NCBI GenBank assembly: GCA_000697335.1
Contig: JNEM01016156.1
Location: 1 to 22,940, forward strand
Length of the DNA stretch: 22,940 bases
Origin: Conidiobolus incongruus B7586
Lineage: Eukaryota > Entomophthoromycota > Entomophthoromycetes > Entomophthorales > Conidiobolaceae
Direction of reading: 5' to 3'
The notes beneath the pieces were generated by a model that was not told the origin of the DNA, did not search any database, and saw only the letters and a program-made list of their open reading frames with translations. Position 1 is the stretch's first letter. Each line of letters starts with the position of its first letter. The position numbers and the translations under genes are program-made. Below are positions 11,284-21,597 of this stretch, piece after piece.

Positions 11284-13304
11284 TCAATATCAACTGCACA
11301 TTGTATATTTTATGTCTATAATTGATAGCATTAATTAGATAATATTTCAACATTTATTATTGGATACTCTGATTAAAACTAGTATTATGCTGTTGTTTAA
11401 TTTTATTCATATCTCAAAATAGATATTTTTGACCATATTAGTTTTTTTTCAATCGCAACTTCAAGTATAATCAGCAAATGACTATATTTATTTTAAAATT
11501 ATGGTTGAATTCAAATATCTCTCATATTTCAAAATTTCTATCCTCATTTGATATTTAATTTTTTAATTAACTTTATTGATATAAAATATAGCAATGACCT
11601 TAAATTTATGATATAAACCCAAAAAACTATTTTATTCACTTTTGAATAAAAACATTGTTTGCTCGATTAATATTACGATATATATATATATATTCTATAA
11701 AAATATTTTTGAGAACCAAAAATATTGATATAATATTAATTTGTTCGTAATCTTGTTCATGAAACATAGTTCAGACTATTATTCAACTCTAATATTTAGG
11801 CACAATTTTCTAAACGAAACTTGTTTTCAAAACAGCAAATGAAAATTTGTATAAGCTCAATATATTTCTAGCACTATCAAATTTGCTTGACATACTTGTT
11901 CTATCAAGTATTATATGTTGATATGTTTATTATTAAACTTGGAATATATGATTTTGGCTAAAATGATAGCAGAAATATTAGCCTATTAAAAAGTATGAAT
12001 AAAAATATCATTATTATTTACATATTTTGGTTAATTTAAATTATCGAAATACGAAACGTTATAAATTCAGCTGAATTAAAAAATATCACTCCAACTCTTC
12101 ATAGATATATTTATACTTGAGAATGGATTTCAATTTAAATTATTTTAATAAAAATAACTCAATATTGAGAGTATATTTTAAAAATTATGTCTAACAAATT
12201 TATTCTAAATAGTGTTAATTAAATTGGATAAACTATTTAAATTATTTGAAATCTAAGGTCATTTAGTCAATCATTATATTTAAAAATGCTAAATATTCAG
12301 TCATTTAGTAGTAAAATATCAAACTTGTAATAATAAGATTAAATATTGCTATATTATCTCAAAGCTGTGTTAAATATTTTGTAAAATGTATAACATGAAT
12401 TGACATTTAGTTGATTACAATACAATTTAAAATATATAAATTAAATTTGAATAGTAAACAATGTATTGTTGATATATTCATCTTAAAATATATAAACATT
12501 TCTAAAATTATTAGTAAATAAAATAAAGACTAAATTATTATGTGATTTGATAATAATATTTAATTAAAACAATTGGAATATATTATAAGCTTATATATAA
12601 TTTTTAATGATTTAAAATATAGCATAGTGATGAAAAATTGAAAAAAAAGAATTCCAGTCAAAAATGTAGTATGGTTGAATAAATGAAAATATTAATAATT
12701 TGAGATAGTAAATGGATATATTATTTGATACATAGAAGTTAAAATTGATGAGTATTAATGAATTTAAGTTTAAAGTAAATGAATTTTCATTGACAAGGTC
12801 ATAGCATTATGATGGTAAATTTGCCTTGCATATTAGTAAATTTTTGTGTTAACTTAACAATAATTTCTTGAATATTATCAGAATGTGCTTGACAAGATGA
12901 TTTAATATTACCAAGTAATATAATTTTACCTTCATGGGCTATTAATGTAGTCTTTATTTAATATTATATTTCATTTATTTCGTAATTAAGCAAAAAAAAC
13001 AATTCAACCACGAATATATTATCTGGTTAGTATTTTTGGCAATTTATTTGGATTTATCTATTAAAAGAGCGAATTTAAAATATATAAAATAATGTAGACA
13101 TAACATTGTAGTAGAAATATTGTTAATAATTCTTAAAAATAAATAGGGAAAATGACTACCTATAAAGAGCTAATGAAGTTTTGGTCAAATTGTGGGATAA
13201 AAGAAGTGAAAAAGTTTGGTTTGGTAAAAACTATACAAAATTATTGGAAACAAGCCCCTCTTTTTCGATAGCAAAGAAACCTCTGCTCGAATTTTATTTT
13301 TAAC
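11284..13304. other. AT-rich intergenic region, TMEM184-like gene to eL20
   Basis: About 2 kb, mostly very AT-rich, holding the 3' flank of the TMEM184-like gene and the eL20 promoter. From about 12780 base composition is slightly less extreme, with an exon-like minus-strand ORF at 12799-12957 described separately. The last 150 bases before eL20 include an inverted CCAAT at 13244-13248 and a pyrimidine tract (CCCCTCTTTTTC) near 13255 that could mark transcription start, as is common in ribosomal protein genes. Confidence 0.5.
12799..12957 (-). other. Possible isolated exon or small ORF, unassigned
   Basis: An open stretch of about 52 codons, bounded by TAA upstream and ending in TGA, reads as a protein-like sequence (for example TLIAHEGKIILLGN, then NIQEIIVKLTQKF). 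It has no good upstream ATG, but an AAAG at the left of the frame could be a 3' splice site. The beta-strand/glycine/helix pattern is loosely like Roadblock/LAMTOR5-type folds, but I could not build a complete gene around it: no convincing upstream coding exon or downstream donor was found. ORFs of this length are expected by chance in so much AT-rich sequence, so treat it as a candidate only. Confidence 0.15.
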
Positions 13305-14200
13305 ATGAGTAGAGTAAGTAATAATAAAAAAGCAAATAATCAGCAGGCAAAATAAAAATATAAATTGTAAAATAAAAAGCGATTGGAATGTGAATGGAGA
13401 TTGTCAAATGAATCAATGATACAACCATCTATTTATCCAACAACAACAACTTTAATAATATAACATATAATAAAATATAACATCATATATCATATAACAC
13501 AAGTTCTAACTCAAATTTATTTACAGTTGCACGAATACCAAGTCATCGGACGCAGACTCCCCACTGAGAAGGAGCCCGTTCCCAGATTATACCGCATGAG
13601 ACTCTTCGCTCCCAACGAAATTGTTGCCAAGTCTCGCTACTGGTACTTCTTAAAGAAGGTTTCCAAGGTCAAGAAGACTTCCGGTGAAATTGTTGCCGTC
13701 AACGAAGTAATTTAAACTTATTTATTGTCAATGTTTACCACTAATTTTTCCATTAGATCTTCGAAAAGAGACCCCAAAAGGTCAAGAACTTCGCCATCTG
13801 GCTCCGTTATGACTCCCGTTCCGGTACCCACAATATGTACAAGGAATACCGTGAACTCACCCGTGCTGATGCCGTCCACGCTTGCTGTAAGCTTTGTAAA
13901 ATATATCTTTAATACAAATTCATTAATCGTGTTTTTAGATCAAGATATGGCCTCTCGTCACCGTGCCCGTTCCAGATCTATCCAAATCATCCGTGTCGCT
14001 GAAATTGCCTCCAAGGATGTCCGTCGTCCTTACATCAAGCAACTCTTGGTAAATACCATATTTCAATACCAAAACAAACTCGATACTAACACACTGATTA
14101 GAACAACAAACTCTCCTTCCCCTTACCTCACCGTGTTGTCAAGCCCTCCAGCAAGGCTCACGCTTCTTTGTACCAATCTAAGCGCCCCTCCACTTTTTAA
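13305..14200 (+). CDS. RPL20: Large-subunit ribosomal protein eL20 (L18a/L20)
   Basis: Component of the cytosolic 60S ribosomal subunit. Exons: 13305-13313, 13527-13706, 13757-13886, 13939-14048, 14102-14200, for 528 nt and 175 aa, matching the family length of about 172-176. The protein starts MSR+[14 protein letters not shown] and ends KRPSTF; the middle carries [35 protein letters not shown] and [11 protein letters not shown], all strong family signatures. The first exon encodes only three residues; its ATG is followed directly by a perfect GTAAGT donor, and the 213-nt first intron ends in CTAAC plus TTTACAG. Other introns are 50-53 nt. Codons are strongly C- or G-ending (GCC, AAG, GTC, CAC), unlike neighbouring genes, as expected for a very highly expressed gene. 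The first-exon assignment rests on frame, donor quality and family N-termini. Confidence 0.95.
13314..13526 (+). other. Long first intron of eL20
   Basis: At 213 nt this intron is three to four times longer than the other 23 introns in the window. It follows the third codon. It has a GTAAGT donor and a CTAAC branch-like site about 20 nt before the acceptor. I see no snoRNA C/D or H/ACA boxes in it. Long 5'-proximal introns are common in fungal ribosomal protein genes. Confidence 0.75.
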
Positions 14201-14236
14201 GTTAGGTGCATATAACTTTTGGGCAAAACCAACTGT

Positions 14237-14242
14237 AATAAA
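14237..14242 (+). terminator. Likely polyadenylation signal of eL20
   Basis: An AATAAA hexamer 37 bases after the eL20 stop codon is well placed for 3' end formation. It lies inside a patch less AT-rich than its surroundings (about 14205-14290). AATAAA is frequent by chance in AT-rich DNA, so the support is positional. Confidence 0.4.
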
Positions 14243-16644
14243 TGGGTGTATGCCAAGTCCCAAAGGGCTATGTATTATCGTGCTAGAAATATATCATACC
14301 ACCATGTTTAATTATTTCAATTTAATACACATATTATTATCAATTTTTCCTATTCATTAAAACACTTTTTTGACTAGGGTATTAGCCATTTTACCTCAAT
14401 TTACAGCTAATAATTCTATAATCTCCGCTCATTTTAAAACTTTTTTAATCCTAGAGGTATTAAGCTTTTTCCAACACAATATATATTTATCAATAATTAT
14501 TATTTCAAATATCATATCTACCACATATTACCTAAATATTTATATATTTTCCTATTATTGTGTAATATTTCGGCTCTTCCAATATTTGTTATAATATTTA
14601 TTTCAATATCTATCTTTTATTATCTTTAAGTTGATAGTCATAATATCCTATATTATTTTATCACTATTATTTGAAAATTTCAATATTTCATTTTAGCTTC
14701 GATTTTTTTATGTTTTTAATCCTTTAAATTCTTCATTTATTATATAATTACATTAAATTATATTAATCATCAATTAAATAATTTATGTTAGTTAAACTGA
14801 AATTTTTTCTTTAAATCATATACTTTTTCAACTGATTTGTTGCATCAATATTAATATCTACATAATTATTTAGCTGTACTCAGTCTTTATTATCTCTCAA
14901 CAATTAATTATTTTTCAGACTTGTATGTTATTCAATTAAGGTTATTTATAATCCAAATACCTATTCAATTCAATTTCAGATTTCTCATTTTGATTGTAAT
15001 AATTTGAATATTATTTATGAATAAATTAAAAAATTATAATACTAGCTATGGGTTAAATTAAATTAAATTGATTATTATAACTAAAATGTATTTATATTCT
15101 GTTATATACCAAATAAATTATCTGTATACTTATTACCACTTAATATTACATAATAATTTTAGTATTATTTCAATTATAATAATTAAATTAATTATATCAA
15201 TTATATTTTTTAAAATTATTTTATTATAGAATTTAATATATAATTTTAAAAATAAATTATATATATTTAAATTTAATATTTAATCAATAATAATAATATT
15301 TTAATATTTTTATTATTTAATCTTGAATTTGATAAAGAAATATTTTTATTAAATAATTAAAATAAATCTTAAATAATACAAATATTTATTATCAAAGCCT
15401 TAATATTAAATAAATCAAAAGATATGAATAAAAATATATAAGTATTAAGCTAAGAAAAATAAATTAATATTTTCAATAAAATAGATATCATTACACTGGA
15501 TAATATCTATATTATCAATATTATCAAATAGTTAATAATAATATAAAAAAGTATTTTTAATATAAAAAATTACTGGTTATATAATTAATAATAAATATAT
15601 ATAATATATTAAAGCTAAGATATTAAACCCTATTGACAAATCAATTATCAATTAATACTTATTAAATATAAATTCTATTTGAAATTATTAATCCAAAATA
15701 AATTAAATTTGTTATAATTAATAAATTATAAATAATATTTTTAATGAATAACTTTTAGTATGGTTTTAATAAAATATTCTCTTTTATTAAATTTACTATT
15801 GAAATAATAAACAATATATCAATAAAGAACCTATTTCCATATATTCTCATCAAATACTTTAACCTATATTAGTTAGTTTATTGAAAATATAAAGTTATTT
15901 ATAATACAAAGCTATATAGTATTAAATATTTTTAATTAAATAATTGGGCTCAATAAAAATATCATATATAATTTTTTATATGATTTTAAAAAGTATAAAA
16001 TTTAGGAAAAAGATAAAAGGTTTTAATATTTTTAAAAAATTAAATTTAAATTATCTAAATGGTTGATAATTTTTTAATACCATAATATTATTATCACCAA
16101 TATATTTATCCAATATAATTATTACTTTTCCATAAGTTAATTAATAATATATTGATTGTCAATTAATATTATATTTTATTAAATAACTGATAATTTGAAA
16201 AATGGATTTAAATTTAATATATATATATGAAAATAATAAAATAATAAATATATCTAAATATTCATTATTATATTAAACTATAAAAGATTAAAGAAAATAT
16301 AAAATATTTTTCATTTTGATAGTTGATTAGTTTTAGTGTTTTGTTAAGAAAAACTTGATTCATATATTATTAAATAATAAGATAAAAATATTCGAACTTA
16401 ACCTGATACAAATAATGTTTCCGTTTATAAAATTATATGTAAAGTTCATATAAAGTATAAGTATATTATTAATTATTGATAATTTCTTGTATTATAGGCT
16501 ATTATTTATATGATTTTGAAATATATTTGGTTTAATAGATTATAATATTTTGAAACAAATTCACCATTTAAAATATATTCAAGTAAAATGTAATAATGAT
16601 TCAATAAACAAGAATATTAAATTCTAAAAAATCCAAATAATAAT

Positions 16645-16689
<45 letters not shown>
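16645..16689. repeat. Compound (AC)n(AT)n microsatellite
   Basis: Five AC units run directly into about 17 AT/TA units, for about 45 bases. This is a typical compound dinucleotide repeat, likely length-variable between strains. No role is evident. Confidence 0.95.
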
Positions 16690-16690
<1 letters not shown>

Positions 16691-17372
16691 TTTCACAATG
16701 TTATGAAAATTTTGCTATTATTTATTAATTTTATTTGTACTTACTACATAATATATTAAACTTATGAAGGTAATTAATTTCAATTTGATTTAAATTTTAT
16801 GAAAATAGTGTTTAGTGTTAGTGATATTTAATCAAAAGAATCAATTATGAAATACATTAATCAAAAAAATAATATTCATTATTTTACTTATTTGCTAAGA
16901 TCTATTATTCTTATACGTCGCAATATTAAACTATGCTACTTGCTATCATTATTCAATATAGTAATATTGATATTTTAAAAATTTCAACTATAAAGAATAT
17001 AATCATATATATATAGAAGAGTAAATGTATCGTTAATATTCTAATTACATTATTAATGTTTTATAATACTATAATACCATTTGGATACATCACTTGAATG
17101 CCAATTTAGTAATAAATAAAAATTGGGATTATTGGTTCATAATATATTCCTTTTGCAAAGTCATTAATAACAACAATGCAGATATTATTAACAAAAATAT
17201 CTATATAATGATACAATTTTAAAGAATTAAGTAACTTTAATGGTTTGATTATATTTTTGGCAGTTTACTTCAAAAACTCAATATTCTGAATAGAAAATAA
17301 CAAGCTAGTAATCAAATTCTTATGATCATAAAATACATCAATCAACTATCTAATGATATTGCAAATTCTTAA

Positions 17373-17421
17373 TACCATTTAATTTTTCCAAATCTGAAAA
17401 TTTGGAAAATAATGTATGGTA
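17373..17421. repeat. Imperfect inverted repeat (hairpin)
   Basis: A 10-bp perfect stem (TTTTCCAAAT at 17384-17393 with its complement at 17400-17409) closes a 6-base loop. After a few mismatches, TACCAT at 17373-17378 pairs with ATGGTA at 17416-17421. The whole could fold into a stem of about 22 positions per arm. It may be chance in AT-rich DNA or a relic of a small element; no flanking target duplication is seen. Confidence 0.4.
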
Positions 17422-19561
17422 AAATTAAATGTTTCTATTTAGGTTTGTTACCATACTTTCATTTAATATCGAGTTAATCTATTTGTTATATCTTTTCAGG
17501 GTTATATTAATACAAATTCAAAATCTAGTTTTATATTATGAATATACCATTTCACCAAGTTTAAGAAATAGATAATGATATACTAAAGCATTTTATAAAT
17601 TTGGATATATATATTAAAATTTTCCTGTTCAATAGAAATGTAAAATTGATTAAATTTCAAATTTAGTATAAGAATATTAAGTTGATATTAGATAACTATT
17701 GTTATATTTTTAAATATAATAATCAGTTTGTGAAAATATTTCAAAGTTTGTTAATAATATTAAGCTAGATAATTGATGGTTTTCATAATTCAGATTAAGA
17801 ACATTTTGATGAGAATACTTGATGAACTGATGATGTCACGACTAAAGAAATATTTAAAAAATAGCAAACAATTCCATATTTACCTCTATTATACATTCGT
17901 TAGCTAACTTATTAAGTCAACTTAATCAATCTTGAGCTTTTTGCTATTATAAAAACATTTTAAATAATCGTGTTGATTCTTTAATAGGGAATTGATATTA
18001 GCTAAATACTCAATTATCTATCTATAGTTAATACATATATATTGATGATACTAACAAAATATATTTTAAGATATTTTAATCATTTCTATATTTAACAAAT
18101 CGCTGTCTTATCAAATCAATCAACCTTAAACCTTATTTAAAGTTTTAATGGTTTAAAAATTAATACAAATAATAAATATTGAGTAAAATTCAAGTTATGA
18201 TATTACTGCAATATATACATTCATAACCAGCACCAGTAACTTAAAATAGAAAGAAATACGGTGTATAATAGTTTATTTGATTAAAAATGAAACAAAAAGT
18301 TTTATAATTTTGACTTTTTAAAGTTAAATTTTAAAGGAGTATATAAATTACTTTAAAAACCCCTCAATAGTTCCCTAATATTAATTAAAATTAGTATATA
18401 TTGTTTATATTTGACGAATAGAACATGTATAAGTATTAGTACCATATTTGATTTAATAATCCCTAAAACCTTTTTTACAAATCTCATTAACACTAATTTC
18501 AAAGTTTCATTTCTGCCTCTAATAGTAATTTTATTAATAATTTTTCTCATTTATTATTTCACCCATTTCAATATAATTAATTAAATCAATTTTAATTTTA
18601 AATTAATTAATCATAATTTTTAGACAAATAAGAGAAAAGGTATAGGGAAATATTGCTATATCAATCAAATTGTATTATGATATATTGTATATAGTAATTT
18701 TATCAAATTATCTCAATTTACTTATTTTTAACAGATACATAATACCATACAATATCTTATATCATTTTGATTTTCATTCTTGATAGTTATCCCATTAATT
18801 TTCAAATTTCAAACAATCAAGATTATCCGAAATAGTGGTTCAACAATACCAAGATTAATTTGGTTTGATCTCTACTTGCTAATAATGGCAAAATATATTT
18901 ATAATATATACAATACACGTTATTCTCATTGGATTGATAATATAAAATTACTATGAATATTTTTATAGAGTGATGATTGCATTTTCTATCAATATTCACT
19001 GAATATTAGTAATATATTCAAGTAAATAATTCAACTTAAATATTTTATGATTTCATATTTTATAAAATAAATTACTAATGTTATAAACTTCAAAAATGTA
19101 CTATTTCAAATATTAAATCGTATAAAATATCATAAAATATGGAGTTTTATGTTGACAATTGGGAAATATTTAATATTTTTTATGTAATGAGGGATTTAAG
19201 GGTGATGTAAGTTAAATTCCCCCCTAAATATTAAATCAATAATACAATTTTGTTATTAATAATAAATAATTTAAAAATATTGTTAAGATATATAGTTTGA
19301 TAAAATATAATATATCAAATATTAAAGCTATATCTGATAAAATATTATAATATGGAATATTTTTCAAAATATAAATACCAAAACTAATGTGAAAGATAAG
19401 CGAGTGAATTTGATAGGGATAACATTTACCCATGTGAAAATATGTTTTAATGAATAGAAATTTGATAGTAAGTTGAGGAAAGAAAGGTTAATGATTGGGT
19501 GAGATTACAATTTAAGTGATCATTATGAATTGAGTGATACAAAAAATGAGGTCTAAATGGA

Positions 19562-19566
19562 CCAAT
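19562..19566 (+). promoter_or_regulatory. CCAAT box of the ALA synthase promoter
   Basis: A CCAAT core (in ACCAATCAGA) lies 258 bases before the ATG and about 105 bases before the TATA-like element. In fungi the CCAAT-binding HAP complex controls respiration and haem genes, including HEM1 in yeast, so this site is plausible on both position and function. Confidence 0.5.
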
Positions 19567-19668
19567 CAGAGCGTTTGATTTGTTTATGGAGTCAAGATTT
19601 AGACAAATTCAGATATGCTTTGTAGCTTATGTGTTCGTATGAATGTGGATAGATGAGTGAGGAAGTGG

Positions 19669-19678
19669 TATATAAAGG
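19669..19678 (+). promoter_or_regulatory. TATA box of the ALA synthase gene
   Basis: TATATAAAGG lies about 150 bases upstream of the start codon, in a stretch less AT-rich than the desert to its left, and just after a CCAAT box. Spacing suggests transcription starts near 19700-19720, giving a 5' UTR of about 100 nt. Confidence 0.55.
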
Positions 19679-19819
19679 AATTTGGGAACCTCCTTCAGTA
19701 TTTAGTAATTTTTCAATTCATTGTATTCGATTAGATTTATCTCTTATCAATCTAATCAAGATTACCTTTGTCTAATACTTCTTGTTTCTTATATTTTGCT
19801 TGATTTTTTTCTCACAAAC

Positions 19820-21576
19820 ATGGATTTGGGTGCTTCAAGTCTTCGTTCTATGTGTCCCTTTTTAGCTAAGGCTTCCGCTCAGACTGTCCGCTCAATTACC
19901 TCTCGCTCTTTGGCTCAGTTAGTAGCTAATCCTCCAAATGCTAAGGTATTGGCTGCAGCTCACCAATGTCCTATCGTGTCCCCAGCTGTAGAAGCCCAAG
20001 AAGCTGTTATCAAAAACAAAAGAGAAACTCATACTCAATCTCGCCACTATGCTACTCTTGAATCTCCAGTCAATGGATCCAAACCTCAAAGTAATATTGA
20101 TCTTTATTCATTTTTAATATAAAATTTAACAATTTTGAAATTTTAGCTATCACTCCTGTTGACCACTCTACAGCTTCTCGTCCTTTTGATTATGAGGCCT
20201 TTTATAATGCTGAATTAGAAAAGAAACATAAGGATAAAAGTTATCGTTTTTTCAACAACATTAATCGCTTGGCACAAAACTATCCCAAAGCACATACAGG
20301 TAACTTTAAGAAGGAAGTAACTGTTTGGTGTAGTAATGATTACCTTGGTCAAAGTCGTAATCCAATTGTTCTTGACGCTATGCGTAACGCCCTCACAATG
20401 TATGGTGCTGGCGCTGGTGGTACAAGAAATATTGCAGGAAATGCAGCTTTGCATCTTAGTCTTGAGAGTGAACTGGCTGATCTTCATAAAAAGCCAGCTG
20501 CTTTAGTATTTTCTTCTTGCTATGTTGCTAATGATGCCACTTTAAGTACTCTTGCATCCAAGCTCCCTGGGTGTGTTATCTTCTCTGACAGTTCTAACCA
20601 TGCCAGTATGATCCAAGGAATTCGCCACTCTGGTGCCAAAAAAATGATCTATCGCCACAATGACCTTGCTCATCTTGAAGAGCTTTTGCAAAGCGTTGAT
20701 CCCAATGTTCCTAAAATTATTGCTTTCGAAAGTGTTTACTCAATGAGTGGAACTGTCGGTCATATTGAAGAAACTTGCAAGCTTGCCAAGAAGTATGGTG
20801 CCATCACTTTCTTAGATGAAGTTCATGCTGTTGGTATGTATGGTCCAAGAGGAGCTGGTGTTGCTGAACACTTGGATTTTGAACAACACCTCAAAGCTAG
20901 AAATGGTGAGCCAATCCCCAATAGTATTATGGATCAAGTAGATATCATCACTGGTACCCTTGGAAAAGCTTTTGGTGTTGTTGGTGGCTATATTGCTGGT
21001 TCCGCAGCTCTTGTTGATATGATTCGCTCTTATGCCCCTGGATTTATCTTTACTACTTCTCTTCCCCCTCCAGTCGTTGCTGGTGCTTTAGCCTCTGTCA
21101 GATATCTCAAAGAAAGTATGATTGAGCGTCAGAAGCAGCAAATCAATACTATGTCTCTTAAGAGCAAATTGAAAGAAGCTGGAATTCCTGTTGTTCCTAA
21201 TCCATCTCATATTATTCCTGTTCTTGTTGGAGATCCTGAGCTCTGTAAAGAAGCTTCTGATCGTCTCTTAACTCAACATGGAATCTATGTTCAAAGCATT
21301 AACTATCCTACAGTTGCTCGTGGTGAAGAACGCTTGAGAATTACCCCTACTCCTGGCCACACCGAAGAGATGGCTAATGTTCTTGTTGACAGCCTAATCG
21401 ACATTTGGCAAAGCAAGCAACTCAAAACTATCAATGACTGGAAGAATTCTGGTGATCCTCTTGGAGTCGCCAAAGAAAATGTATCCCCTGTTTGGAGTTA
21501 TCATCAACTTCACAGGGACTATGTTGAATCTAGCACATCTAATTCTAAACAAGATACCATCTCTTTCAGATCTTAA
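19820..21576 (+). CDS. HEM1: 5-aminolevulinate synthase, mitochondrial
   Basis: PLP enzyme that condenses glycine with succinyl-CoA to 5-aminolevulinate, the first and usually rate-limiting step of haem synthesis in the mitochondrial matrix. Exons 19820-20090 and 20147-21576, joined by a 56-nt GT-AG intron, give 1701 nt and 566 aa. The start is the first in-frame ATG ([10 protein letters not shown]). Residues 1 to about 110 form a Ser/Ala/Arg-containing leader fit for mitochondrial import, with two Cys-Pro haem regulatory motifs at 12-13 (SMCPFLAK) and 50-51 (HQCPIV). The catalytic core carries [29 protein letters not shown], the PLP-contacting [12 protein letters not shown], and the Schiff-base lysine Lys364 in TGTLGKAFG. 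The C-terminal domain includes INYPTV and [10 protein letters not shown]. Length and all catalytic motifs agree with fungal ALA synthases. Codons are moderately biased to T- and C-ending forms. Haem feedback through the CP motifs is known for animal ALAS and is inferred here. Confidence 0.97.
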
Positions 21577-21591
21577 ATTTTCTAATCTATC

Positions 21592-21597
21592 AATAAA
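21592..21597 (+). terminator. Likely polyadenylation signal of ALA synthase
   Basis: AATAAA begins 16 bases after the stop codon and is followed by a T-rich stretch. It is close to the stop, so the 3' UTR would be short; other AT-rich signals downstream could be used instead. Confidence 0.35.

Larger units (their letters stand above)
14201..19561. other. 5.4-kb AT-rich gene desert
   Basis: After a short GC-richer patch (14205-14290), this is almost pure AT-rich spacer with homopolymer and TA runs. It includes the compound microsatellite at 16645-16689 and an imperfect hairpin at 17373-17421. ORFs of 65-74 codons (14370-14594, 18353-18550 minus, 19236-19433 minus) are Ile/Leu/Tyr/Asn-dominated and lack any motif, so they are not called. 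I see no tRNA, transposon ends or terminal repeats, and no exon chain could be built. Confidence 0.55.

Noticed and set aside
13152-13271. 39-aa ORF just upstream of eL20 (begins MTTYKELMKFW)
   Set aside because: Lies in the promoter/5' leader area of eL20, no recognisable family, and short enough to arise by chance. It could be an upstream ORF only if transcription starts before 13152.
13725-14360. 211-codon plus-strand ORF across eL20
   Set aside because: An out-of-frame reading that runs through eL20 introns; the spliced eL20 frame explains the region fully.
14370-14594. 74-codon plus-strand ORF after eL20
   Set aside because: Hydrophobic AT-rich translation without motif; consistent with spacer.
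17818-17845. Possible C/D-box snoRNA (TGATGA-like and CTGA-like motifs)
   Set aside because: The boxes overlap and have no second correctly spaced pair or terminal stem.
18353-18550. 65-codon minus-strand ORF
   Set aside because: Starts with ATG and looks somewhat basic, but has no family features and no splice partners, and ORFs this long are expected by chance here.
19236-19433. 65-codon minus-strand ORF
   Set aside because: Ile/Tyr/Leu-dominated, in AT-rich spacer next to the ALA synthase promoter; no support.
19721-19819. In-frame upstream extension of ALA synthase
   Set aside because: It has no ATG and would place a Leu/Ile-rich stretch before the import leader; the ATG at 19820 gives a normal ALAS leader, and a TATA box at 19669 suits transcription starting near 19700-19720.
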